This document shows positions 1-5,967 of a stretch of DNA of 9,176 bases, in pieces. Position 1 is the first letter of the stretch. Each line of letters begins with the position of its first letter. The stretch spans positions 1-9,176 of the forward strand of contig JADGCR010000078.1 in NCBI GenBank assembly GCA_015228895.1, given 5' to 3'. Under the pieces are notes generated by a model. That model was given only the letters and a program-made list of their open reading frames with translations. It was not told where the DNA came from and did not search any database. Source of the DNA: Magnetococcales bacterium (GTDB taxonomy: Bacteria; Pseudomonadota; Magnetococcia; Magnetococcales; Magnetaquicoccaceae). The position numbers and the translations under genes were made by a program.

Positions 1-61
1 CGGTGCCGTCCACCGGACGCCCCCGCAGGCGGGAGGCCATTTTGTCCCGATCAACCCCCAT
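1..61 (-). CDS. 5' end of a gene downstream of phoH (possibly ybeY), cut by window edge
   Basis: An ATG at 59-61 on the minus strand opens a frame that stays open to the left edge, giving about 20 residues beginning MGVDRDKMASRL. Its start overlaps the phoH stop by 11 bases. A purine-rich GAGGG sits about five bases before this ATG, inside the phoH coding region, which favours it over the in-frame ATG at 38-40. The overlap suggests translational coupling to phoH. In many proteobacteria the gene after phoH is ybeY, the rRNA-maturation endoribonuclease, so that is the first guess from gene order. The visible residues contain no diagnostic motif, so the product is left open. Confidence 0.4.
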   Translation of the reverse strand, partial: MGVDRDKMASRLRGRPVDGT

Positions 62-1073
62 GGTTCCCTCTGCGGGCCTTCTGAACCACAGCCGCCTCTT
101 CGTAAGCCCTGACAATCCGTCGCACCAAAGGATGGCGCACCACATCCTGATGAGAAAAACGGGCGAAAGCGATCCCCTCCACCCCCTGGAGAATCTCCAC
201 GGCGTGGTCCAGCCCGGAACGACGGTGGGCGGGGAGATCCACCTGGGTGACATCGCCGCACACCACGACCCGTGAACCCTCCCCGAAACGGGTGAGAAAC
301 ATTTTCATCTGTTCCACCGTGGCATTTTGCGCCTCATCCAGAATGATGAACGCCTCGGACAGGGTTCTTCCCCGCATATAGGCCAGCGGGGCGATTTCCA
401 GCTCGTTGCGCCCCAGCATCCGTTCCACTTTCTCAAAACCGAGCATGTCATACAAGGCATCATACAAAGGCCGCAGATAGGGGTCCACCTTGTCTTGCAG
501 ATCCCCGGGCAAAAAGCCCAGATTTTCACCCGCCTCCACCGCTGGACGGGTCAGGATGATCCGCGCCACCCGCCCCTCGATGAAATCCACCACCGCCGCC
601 GCCACCGCCAGATAGGTCTTGCCGGTTCCAGCCGGACCCACGGCGAAGACCAGATTGGGACGCATCAGGGCGCGGAGATACTCCCCCTGACGGGGCGTGC
701 GGGGATGGATCTCCCGCAAAGGGGTGCGCAAGACCCACTTTCCGGTCAACAGATCCTCCGGAGCATCCTGTTTTTCCAACGCCAACATCCCGGCCTCCAC
801 CCGATCATAATCCACGGTCTGCCCCTGTTCCAGGGCGGCGTACAACAACTCCAGCAACCGGCGCGCCTTGTCCACCCGGTCCGGAGAGGCGGTCAGGGTG
901 ACGCTGTTGCCCAACGGATAGAGGATCACGCCCATCCGCTCCTCCACCAGTCGCAGATGGACATCCAACGCTCCGAACAGGGTCGCCGCCAAACGGTTGT
1001 CCGGGAAGGCCAACGTGATGGTCATGGCGTCGTCCGGTGGACGATCAGCCGCGATGGGGAACGTGGATTGCAT
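51..1073 (-). CDS. phoH: PhoH-like P-loop ATPase
   Basis: Cytoplasmic PhoH/PhoL-family ATPase, a family linked to RNA metabolism and usually encoded beside ybeY and miaB. Numbering from the ATG at 1073 gives 340 residues. The N-terminal part resembles the region that precedes the ATPase in PhoH proteins (DNRLAATLFGALDVHLRLVEERMGV). The Walker A motif GPAGTGKT is at about 146-153 and the Walker B FIILDEAQNA at about 242-251. Between them lie the family-typical LTRPAVEAGENLGFLPGDL, and later GDVTQVDLP. The start is uncertain: the frame extends upstream to a TTG at 1130, only 19 bases from the miaB stop, and a further ATG lies at 1025. None has a good ribosome-binding site. The identity is secure; the exact RNA-related role of the family is not settled. 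Confidence 0.93.
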   Translation of the reverse strand: MQSTFPIAADRPPDDAMTITLAFPDNRLAATLFGALDVHLRLVEERMGVILYPLGNSVTLTASPDRVDKARRLLELLYAALEQGQTVDYDRVEAGMLALEKQDAPEDLLTGKWVLRTPLREIHPRTPRQGEYLRALMRPNLVFAVGPAGTGKTYLAVAAAVVDFIEGRVARIILTRPAVEAGENLGFLPGDLQDKVDPYLRPLYDALYDMLGFEKVERMLGRNELEIAPLAYMRGRTLSEAFIILDEAQNATVEQMKMFLTRFGEGSRVVVCGDVTQVDLPAHRRSGLDHAVEILQGVEGIAFARFSHQDVVRHPLVRRIVRAYEEAAVVQKARRGNHGG

Positions 1074-1149
1074 GGAGATATTTACGGCTGATTCGGGAAT
1101 TTTCTGAAATGAATTCGTCGTGGAAGGCAAAAAGAGAATTGATGGACAT

Positions 1150-2466
1150 TCAGGCCAACCTTCCCCGCAGGGAGTTGGGCAGCCCCTCGGTGATCAGCAC
1201 CTCCACCACACGGCCCAGGAATTCCGGGTCACCGGGAAAATTCACCGTGCGTCCGTGGGGCGTCTTTCCGGTCAACTCCCCGCTGCCCCGCCTGGCCAGG
1301 CCTTCCACCAGCACCTGCTCCACGCGGCCCACGCGGGCATGATTCTTGGCCAACTGAATGGCGTTCAAGAGCTGTTGCAACTCGGCCAGTCGCCGGGTGG
1401 CCACCTCCGGCGGCACCTGATCCCCCATGGTGGCGGCGGCGGTTCCCGGTCGGGAGGAGTAGACGAACGAGTAGGCGTGATCGAACTCCACCCGCCGGAT
1501 CAGCTCCAGGGTTTGGCGAAACTCCCCGTCGCTCTCTCCCGGAAAACCCACGATGAAATCCGAGGCCAGGGCGATATCCGGCACCAGTTGACGCAACCGG
1601 TGGATCCAGCCCAGATAATCCGCCACCGTATGGCCCCGCTCCATGCGCCGCAACACAGCGTCGGAACCGCTTTGAATGGGCAGATGCAGATAGGGGCAGA
1701 GCCGGGGCACGCGGGCGAAGACCTCCACCAGTTCCCGGGTCATGTCCGCCGGATGGGAGGTGATGAAACGGACCCGTTCCACCCCCTCCACCAGGGCGAC
1801 CTGCTGGATGAGCAGGGCCAGATCGTTGTCCACCCCGTCCTGGTCCAGACTCTGGTAGGCGTTGACGTTCTGTCCCAGGAGATGAATCTCCTTGCAGCCG
1901 ACCCGGGTCAACCCCGCCACCTCCCGGAGGATCTCCGTCACGGGGCGGCTCCACTCCCGGCCTCTGGTGAAGGGGACCACGCAGTAGGTGCAGAAACGAT
2001 TGCACCCCTCCTGGACCACCACCGAGGCGACGATTCCCGCTTCGGTCACCGCGGGCAGGGTGTCGAATTTGGAGTCCGCGGACTCCCCGTTGTCGAAAAT
2101 CCGCCCCCCCTCCCTGGCCAGACGAGCCAGCATGTCCGGGAGCCGGTGATAGTTCTGGGGACCGAACACCAATGAAACGAAAGGGGCGCGCCGAAAGATG
2201 TTGTCTCCTTCCGCCTGGCCCACGCACCCTCCCACGGCGAAGAGCACCTCCCGCGGGGCGACCGCCTTGTGCAGACGGCCCAGTTCGGAAAAGAGCTTCT
2301 CGGCGGCCTTCTCGCGGATGTGGCAGGTGTTGAAGATGATCAGATCCGCCCGGGCCGGATCCTCCACGGCGTGATAACCCAGCGCGTCGTGGAGCAACGC
2401 CGCCATGCGCGAGGCGTCGTAGACGTTCATCTGACAACCGAAATTCTTGATGAAGAGGTTTTTCAA
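1150..2466 (-). CDS. miaB: tRNA-2-methylthio-N6-dimethylallyladenosine synthase (MiaB)
   Basis: Radical-SAM methylthiotransferase that converts i6A37 to ms2i6A37 in tRNAs reading UNN codons, using two [4Fe-4S] clusters. The 438-residue length is normal for MiaB. The N-terminal domain carries the three ligands of the auxiliary cluster, C11 (KNFGCQMN), C48 (NTCHIREKA) and C81 (GGCVGQ). The radical-SAM CxxxCxxC motif is GCNRFCTYC, with C155, C159 and C162, followed by VPFTRGRE. The last 60 or so residues fit the RNA-binding TRAM domain. The start is a TTG that overlaps the coaD stop (TTGA); it gives the expected MKNLFIKNFGCQMN beginning and has a strong Shine-Dalgarno sequence. No key residue is missing. 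Confidence 0.97.
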   Translation of the reverse strand: MKNLFIKNFGCQMNVYDASRMAALLHDALGYHAVEDPARADLIIFNTCHIREKAAEKLFSELGRLHKAVAPREVLFAVGGCVGQAEGDNIFRRAPFVSLVFGPQNYHRLPDMLARLAREGGRIFDNGESADSKFDTLPAVTEAGIVASVVVQEGCNRFCTYCVVPFTRGREWSRPVTEILREVAGLTRVGCKEIHLLGQNVNAYQSLDQDGVDNDLALLIQQVALVEGVERVRFITSHPADMTRELVEVFARVPRLCPYLHLPIQSGSDAVLRRMERGHTVADYLGWIHRLRQLVPDIALASDFIVGFPGESDGEFRQTLELIRRVEFDHAYSFVYSSRPGTAAATMGDQVPPEVATRRLAELQQLLNAIQLAKNHARVGRVEQVLVEGLARRGSGELTGKTPHGRTVNFPGDPEFLGRVVEVLITEGLPNSLRGRLA

Positions 2467-2966
2467 CCCGCACCTCTTCCCAGCCGTTCCATCATTCGGC
2501 GGCGCAATTCGGGAATGACCCCGGGGGGGGTGAAACGGCTCACGTCTCCCCCCATGCCGGCGATCTCCTTGACCAGACGGGAAGAGAGAAACTGGGTCTC
2601 TTCTCCAGAGACCAGAAAGATGGTCTCCAGGTCGGGGCTGAGCTTGCGATTCATGCCCGCCATTTGAAACTCATACTCGAAATCGGAGACGGCCCGCAAC
2701 CCGCGCAACACGGTGTGGGCGCCCAGGGTTTTCACGAAATCCACCAGCAATCCATCCATCTGGCACACCTCGACTCCGGGAATGGTGTCGGTCACCTCAC
2801 GGATGAAGCCGATGCGCTCCTGAGTGGTGAACAGGGAGTGCTTTTCCGTGTTGACCGCGACCGCCACCACCAGGCGATCCACCAGCGACGCCCCCCGGCG
2901 GATCATGTCGAGATGGCCAAAGGTCACCGGATCGAACATTCCGGGATAGACAGCGATTCTGTGCAT
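2463..2966 (-). CDS. coaD: Pantetheine-phosphate adenylyltransferase (CoaD)
   Basis: Catalyses the penultimate step of coenzyme A synthesis: 4'-phosphopantetheine plus ATP gives dephospho-CoA plus pyrophosphate. The product is 167 residues, close to the usual 160-170. The start MHRIAVYPGMFDPVTFGH matches the family. It contains the nucleotidyltransferase (H/T)xGH motif as T15-F-G-H18. LRGLRAVSDFEYEFQMAGMNRKL is the family's central signature, and FLSSRLVKE corresponds to the ISSxxVRE segment that binds ATP. The frame is open upstream to 3002, but the ATG at 2966 fits the family, although its ribosome-binding site is weak. It begins 17 bases after the rsmD stop. rsmD-coaD is a common bacterial gene pair, which supports the call. 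Confidence 0.96.
   Translation of the reverse strand: MHRIAVYPGMFDPVTFGHLDMIRRGASLVDRLVVAVAVNTEKHSLFTTQERIGFIREVTDTIPGVEVCQMDGLLVDFVKTLGAHTVLRGLRAVSDFEYEFQMAGMNRKLSPDLETIFLVSGEETQFLSSRLVKEIAGMGGDVSRFTPPGVIPELRRRMMERLGRGAG
2471..2476 (-). promoter_or_regulatory. Ribosome-binding site for the TTG start of miaB
   Basis: On the minus strand this reads GAGGTG, a six-base match to the complement of the usual 16S rRNA 3' end (CACCTC), four bases before the TTG at 2466. It lies inside the last codons of coaD. It supports the unusual TTG start and coupled translation of coaD and miaB. Confidence 0.6.
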
Positions 2967-2983
2967 GCGTTCTTTGCTCACGA

Positions 2984-3568
2984 TCAACCACGCCATTGCC
3001 AAAAGGATATACGGGTATCACCATAGGCGCGATTTTGCAACGGATGCCAAGCACCTTGCAGCGCTTTTCCCTCTCCCCCCGGCTCATGCTCCGCCACCAC
3101 CACCGCCTTCGGGGCCAGCAGGGGGGAGTGGGCCAGCATTTCCAGCGCCGCCGGCACCAGTCCCCTGCCGTAGGGAGGATCCATGAAAACCAACCCGATG
3201 GCCGGCACCTGGCCAAAACGTCGCATCGCCCCCTGCTGCACCTGCCCGACCAGTCCGGGATGCAGCACGGAGGCGGTCACCACCTCGCCCCTGGTTTCCA
3301 TGCCACAGGCGCGCAGGTTGAGACGGATCAACTCCGCGATGGAGCCATCCTGCTCCACGAACAGAGCGCCGCCCCCCCCCCGACTGAGGGTCTCCAGCCC
3401 AAGCACGCCGCTGCCCGCGAACAGATCCAGCGCCCAGGCCCCGGTCACCCGTTCCCCCAACATGGCAAAGAGCGCCTCCCGCGCCCGTCCCGTGGTGGGC
3501 CGCACCCGTTGATCCCGGGGGGTCTGCAATACGCGCCCCCGCAACCCGCCTCCCGTCACGCGCACCAT
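2984..3568 (-). CDS. rsmD: 16S rRNA (guanine(966)-N(2))-methyltransferase RsmD
   Basis: S-adenosylmethionine-dependent enzyme that methylates N2 of G966 in 16S rRNA during small-subunit assembly. The product is 194 residues, normal for RsmD. The beginning MVRVTGGGLRGRVL followed by VRPTTGRAREALFAML is the family signature. The SAM-binding motif is DLFAGSGVLGLE at about 48-59 and the catalytic motif is DPPYGRG at 130-136. The end YGDTRISF is also typical. The ATG at 3568 is preferred because it gives the family N terminus and has GGTGG upstream; the frame also extends to a TTG at 3604. A run of ten G on the coding strand (3372-3381 as C) encodes a four-glycine stretch after LSR. It could be prone to slippage or sequencing error, but the frame is intact here. 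Confidence 0.95.
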   Translation of the reverse strand: MVRVTGGGLRGRVLQTPRDQRVRPTTGRAREALFAMLGERVTGAWALDLFAGSGVLGLETLSRGGGGALFVEQDGSIAELIRLNLRACGMETRGEVVTASVLHPGLVGQVQQGAMRRFGQVPAIGLVFMDPPYGRGLVPAALEMLAHSPLLAPKAVVVAEHEPGGEGKALQGAWHPLQNRAYGDTRISFWQWRG

Positions 3569-3659
3569 CCAAACCACCCGACCTTGCAACCGCAAAGGAT
3601 CCAAAGGAGATCAAAGCCAAAGAAGCTGTCGCCATTTGACGACGACAAGGGGAGAGAGT

Positions 3660-4367
3660 CTAGCAGACAACCAGGCAGCGGTTCAACTCGTCCAGAAATT
3701 CCGCCAACTGTTCGATCAGGCGGTCCTTGGTGCGTTCCCGCTCTTCGACGGGACGGTTGGTGCCTTCGCGGAGTTGGAACTCCAGTTCCGGGTCCACGGT
3801 CAGCAGGGGGTCCTGTCCGGTGATGAAGACCACCTGTTCATGCATGGAGTCCACCCGCAAGGCCAGATGCTGGATGATCAGGTCCTTGATCTTGATCCGC
3901 AGGAGGATCTCCAGCGTGGCCATCAACTCCGGGTCGAAGCGCAACACCGTGGTGCTGGCCCTTTGCAGTTCATCGGGAAGCCCCGGTCCGAACAGGTGGG
4001 GAACAGGACCGATCCCCGCGTCGCTTTGCGCCTCGGAGAGGGGATGAACAATCACGTTGGTGGTGCGCACCCGATCGGTGAGAAACGACACTTCCCCAAA
4101 GAAGTCACCAGGAATCAAGGAGGCGAGAGGGATGCGCGCCCCTTTCTTGACCACGCTCGCCCCTCCCGACAGCAGCAGGAAGAAACTTCTCTCCTCGCTG
4201 CTCCCCTCCTGAATCAGGTACTCACCGACATCGTAGACCATCACATGGGTGAAGGGGCCGATCAGGGCTCTCTTCTCCAGGTCGGAAAATGAGGAAAAAA
4301 AATCGATCTGTCGAAAAATCAACAAGAGAGTGTCTGTGTCAAGACCCTTGATCTCACGCATGGACAT
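3660..4367 (-). CDS. Cyclic-nucleotide-binding-fold protein without a recognisable output domain
   Basis: A 235-residue, probably cytoplasmic protein. Residues about 20-107 fit the cNMP-binding (CRP/FNR-type) beta-roll: VGEYLIQEGSSEERSFFLLLSGGASVV, then GDFFGE (87-92) and RVRTTNVIV. The Glu (E92) and Arg (R101) positions that contact the cyclic phosphate in true cNMP binders appear to be present. Residues about 108-138 look like an insertion rich in Gly and Pro, and STTVLRFDPELM (139-150) probably resumes the fold. The rest (about 150-235) looks helical and charged, with no helix-turn-helix or kinase motif. It may therefore be a sensor or adaptor, not a CRP-type transcription factor. A GAAGG lies just before the ATG at 4367; another ATG at 4361 is possible. 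It sits 91 bases upstream of rsmD on the same strand. Ligand and role are unknown. Confidence 0.8.
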   Translation of the reverse strand: MSMREIKGLDTDTLLLIFRQIDFFSSFSDLEKRALIGPFTHVMVYDVGEYLIQEGSSEERSFFLLLSGGASVVKKGARIPLASLIPGDFFGEVSFLTDRVRTTNVIVHPLSEAQSDAGIGPVPHLFGPGLPDELQRASTTVLRFDPELMATLEILLRIKIKDLIIQHLALRVDSMHEQVVFITGQDPLLTVDPELEFQLREGTNRPVEERERTKDRLIEQLAEFLDELNRCLVVC

Positions 4368-4430
4368 CCGCCTTCAATCCGTCCGGGTGGCATCCCATTG
4401 GGAAAAATCTGCAATCGATAACATCCCAGA

Positions 4431-4607
4431 TCAAGTGCCTGGGCCGTCCTGTGGTGTGCTCAGGCTGCCTTCCTGAAGACTGACCAGTCGTTCGTAGAGC
4501 ATCAGGGCACGTCGGTAACTGGAAATACCTTCAACGATCAAACGGTGGGCATCATCGTCCAGAATCTTGTAACCCTGCTGGCTGACGACGATTTGAAAAG
4601 TGGCCAT
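4431..4607 (-). CDS. Small hypothetical protein, 58 residues
   Basis: I do not recognise this protein. From the ATG at 4607 it reads MATFQIVVSQQGYKILDDDA and continues with a predicted helix (HRLIVEGISSYRRALMLYERLVSLQ) and a short polar tail. There is no signal peptide, membrane segment or cysteine. The start is chosen because GGGAG lies about eight bases upstream. The frame continues to an ATG at 4667, but that start has no comparable site. It is the first gene of the leftward train, 63 bases before the cNMP-fold gene, and the two may be co-transcribed. The ribosome-binding site and position make it a credible gene, but this is short evidence. Confidence 0.6.
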   Translation of the reverse strand: MATFQIVVSQQGYKILDDDAHRLIVEGISSYRRALMLYERLVSLQEGSLSTPQDGPGT

Positions 4608-4645
4608 TCTGTGACTCTCCCGGACAAAACAATGCTGATCGAGAG

Positions 4646-4654
4646 AAAATAGCA
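4646..4654 (-). promoter_or_regulatory. Possible extended -10 promoter for the leftward gene train
   Basis: The minus strand reads TGCTATTTT, an extended -10 shape (TGn followed by TATTTT), about 39 bases before the ATG at 4607. No good -35 is seen at 17 bases, which is tolerated in extended -10 promoters. It is a weak pattern call, supported mainly by its place ahead of the first leftward gene in an A/T-rich stretch. Confidence 0.25.
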
Positions 4655-4709
4655 CACCGTATGCCATTCATTTTCTTTGTTTCTGATCAATAAATTAACC
4701 GTTGCCGTC

Positions 4710-4761
4710 AAAAAAGCCTTCTCCGCCTTGCCGATTCCGGTGTGCTGGGACGTCGAGAAGG
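4710..4761 (-). terminator. Possible leftward hairpin with T run
   Basis: Read on the minus strand, CCTTCTC (4755-4761) can pair with GAGAAGG (4717-4723) in a perfect 7-bp stem, followed by CTTTTTT ending at 4710. The loop is long (31 nt), so this is a poor intrinsic terminator by the usual rules. If real, it would stop a leftward transcript that starts upstream of 4761, where no leftward gene is visible. Confidence 0.2.
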
Positions 4762-4990
4762 GCAACCCGTCTCGGTACGCGATCCAGCCCCGGAATCCAG
4801 ACAAGGCAAAAGGAAAAAGCTGTCAAGCACTTCATCGGCAACAACGGTCTTGTCCATTAATCAAGCAATTTTCGTACCGTATCGTTTCGCCCCACCCAAC
4901 CCTCTGCCATCAGGCAAAAATTTCCCGATCAACAAAGAACCTTTGCGGGGGATGTTTCATCATCTTATTGAAATAAATCATTTTTATTAA

Positions 4991-5007
4991 TTGGCACGGC
5001 ACTTGAT
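4991..5007 (+). promoter_or_regulatory. Sigma-54-like (-24/-12) promoter
   Basis: TTGGCACG at 4991-4998 matches the YTGGCACG half of the sigma-54 consensus exactly. After four bases it is followed by TTGAT (5003-5007), where the consensus is TTGCW. The GG-to-G spacing of 12 bases is correct. The one mismatch is at the normally conserved C of the -12 element, which would weaken it. The predicted start, near 5017, lies about 37 bases before the ATG at 5054. An inverted repeat (CAAAG, three bases, CTTTG at 4933-4945) lies roughly 80 bases upstream of that start, a possible activator site. This is inferred from pattern only. Confidence 0.4.
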
Positions 5008-5014
5008 ACCGGTT

Positions 5015-5041
5015 GCTGCTCCAGCATCAATCATCAGCAGC
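5015..5041 (+). other. Short leader hairpin upstream of the small gene
   Basis: GCTGCT at 5015-5020 is complementary to AGCAGC at 5036-5041, giving a 6-bp stem with a 15-nt loop. It ends directly before the GGGG that may serve as ribosome-binding site for the ATG at 5054. It could affect initiation, but a stem this short can arise by chance. Confidence 0.2.
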
Positions 5042-5053
5042 GGGGTCCAAGGT

Positions 5054-5257
5054 ATGAACGCCAAAATGGATGCACTGAATCTCAAACTCAACAGACTCCA
5101 AAACACCCCCATGGTGTACGATGAATTCCTGGCCCGCCTGGAATTGGATGGTCTTTCCCAGGCCGACCCCATGGACGACACCCAAACAGGTCGATTGCAG
5201 GGCGTGCTGGACTTCTTTTATGACAAAATGTGGCTCGAACAACCTTCCGTGCTCTAA
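5054..5257 (+). CDS. Small hypothetical protein, 67 residues
   Basis: I do not recognise this protein. It begins MNAKMDALNLKLNRLQNTP, likely a short amphipathic helix, followed by an acidic, mostly helical remainder ending FFYDKMWLEQPSVL. There is no signal peptide, membrane segment, cysteine or known motif. The ATG at 5054 has GGGG about eight bases upstream and AAGG immediately before it; the in-frame ATG at 5066 is an alternative. The frame is open back to a TTG at 4991, but that codon lies inside the sigma-54-like promoter. The gene ends 11 bases before the preferred NUDIX start, so the two are probably co-transcribed. The opposite frames in this span look like shadows. Confidence 0.55.
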   Translation: MNAKMDALNLKLNRLQNTPMVYDEFLARLELDGLSQADPMDDTQTGRLQGVLDFFYDKMWLEQPSVL

Positions 5258-5268
5258 AAATCACCTAC

Positions 5269-5871
5269 ATGAAACTCGAACTGTCACGCATGGAAGAGGT
5301 GTACCGGGGATTCTTCCGCCTGCTGAAAGCGCGTTTGCGCTATCAACGTTTCGGCGGGGGAATGAGCCGGGAAGTGGAACTGGAGGTTCTGGAACGGGGA
5401 GACGCCGTGGCCGTGATTCTCTACGACCCGGTGCTGGATCAGGTTGGTCTGATCCGCCAATTCCGCATCGGTCCCCATCTGCGTCAGGAATCCGGTTGGA
5501 TTGTGGAGATCGTGGCCGGTTCCTGCGGCCAGGAGCGGGACACCAGCCAGGTGGCCCGCCGGGAAGTGGCGGAAGAGACGGGATGGCGCATCAGGAAACT
5601 GGAGTTCATTCAGACGTTCTATTTGAGTCCCAGCGGCAGCAGCGAGCGGATTCATCTGTATTGCGGTCTGTTCGACGCCTCCCTCCCCCGCCACCAGGGC
5701 GGGGGACTCGAACAGGAGGACGAGGACATCGAACCCCTGCTGGTCCCCTTCGCCACCGTCCTGGAGTGGATGAGCCAACGGCGCACCTTCAACTCGGCGA
5801 TCGTCCTGCTGGCCATGCAGTGGCTCACCCTCCACCGGGAGCGACTGCGGATCGAGGTCAGCACGCCCTAG
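5269..5871 (+). CDS. nudF: NUDIX hydrolase, ADP-ribose pyrophosphatase type (NudF-like)
   Basis: Predicted cytoplasmic NUDIX enzyme that hydrolyses ADP-ribose to AMP and ribose 5-phosphate. The product is 200 residues, near the usual NudF length. VYRGFF at 11-16 matches the N-terminal segment of E. coli NudF as I recall it. The NUDIX box spans about 84-106 with the metal-binding REVAEE intact (R98, E99, E102, E103). In the Gx5Ex7REUxEExGU pattern the first Glu is replaced by R90, with a Glu one place earlier. LSPSGSSERIHLYCG and DEDIEP match the segments that hold substrate and the catalytic Glu in NudF. The ATG at 5269 fits the family start; GTG 5230 and ATG 5290 are alternatives and none has a clear ribosome-binding site. 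The TAG stop lies in the CTAG that opens the downstream repeat. Confidence 0.88.
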   Translation: MKLELSRMEEVYRGFFRLLKARLRYQRFGGGMSREVELEVLERGDAVAVILYDPVLDQVGLIRQFRIGPHLRQESGWIVEIVAGSCGQERDTSQVARREVAEETGWRIRKLEFIQTFYLSPSGSSERIHLYCGLFDASLPRHQGGGLEQEDEDIEPLLVPFATVLEWMSQRRTFNSAIVLLAMQWLTLHRERLRIEVSTP

Positions 5872-5967
5872 TGGGCCACCCAGGCTATCTTGACATGTTG
5901 CAATGTGCTGGCTCCCCAATAAATCAGGGAAAACCAACATGTCAAATCAGCGCGGGTGGCCTACTAG
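5868..5967. repeat. Palindromic element, copy 1 (about 100 bp)
   Basis: An imperfect inverted repeat bounded by CTAG at both ends (5868-5871 and 5964-5967). The outer arms, TGGGCCACCC and GGGTGGCCTA, pair with one mismatch. The inner arms, TTGACATGTTG and CAACATGTCAA, pair perfectly over 11 bp. They enclose a 34-base centre whose CCC and GGG can also pair. The right arm, read inward, resembles the left arm of copy 2 (GCTGATTTGAC then TGTTG). The bounding tetranucleotides look like a 4-bp target duplication of the YTAR type known for IS5-family elements, so a MITE is a fair reading. It carries no coding capacity. As RNA it would fold strongly and could end transcription from either side. Confidence 0.75.

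Larger units (their letters stand above)
4608..5053. other. Divergent intergenic control region, no convincing gene
   Basis: This 446-bp stretch separates the leftward train from the rightward small-protein/NUDIX pair. It is more A/T-rich than the surrounding genes, especially at 4660-4720 and 4950-4992. Short open frames cross it, but none has a ribosome-binding site together with protein-like composition. It holds the possible leftward -10 element, a hairpin followed by a T run read leftward (4710-4761), an inverted repeat at 4933-4945, a sigma-54-like promoter at 4991-5007 and a short hairpin at 5015-5041. I see no tRNA-like or recognisable riboswitch structure. Confidence 0.6.

Noticed and set aside
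1120..2175. Long plus-strand open frame of 351 codons opposite miaB
   Set aside because: It lies wholly antisense to a gene with clear family motifs. Its composition (many Gln, His, Gly, Pro) is typical of the shadow of a GC-rich gene, and it has no recognisable domain.
1229..2473. Minus-strand open frame of 414 codons overlapping miaB in another frame
   Set aside because: It is rich in Gly, Arg and Pro with no motif, while the overlapping miaB frame contains all six cluster cysteines and the full family sequence.
2523..2530. Eight-base G run in coaD as a phase-variation switch
   Set aside because: It is shorter than the rsmD run, encodes a conserved-looking Pro-Pro-Gly, and runs of this length are expected in GC-rich genes.
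3569..3659. Terminator or promoter between the cNMP-fold gene and rsmD
   Set aside because: I found no stem followed by a T run and no convincing -35/-10 pair on the minus strand, so read-through is the simpler reading.
4538..4990. Short open frames on both strands in the divergent intergenic region
   Set aside because: None has a ribosome-binding site together with protein-like composition, and they overlap one another and the likely control elements.
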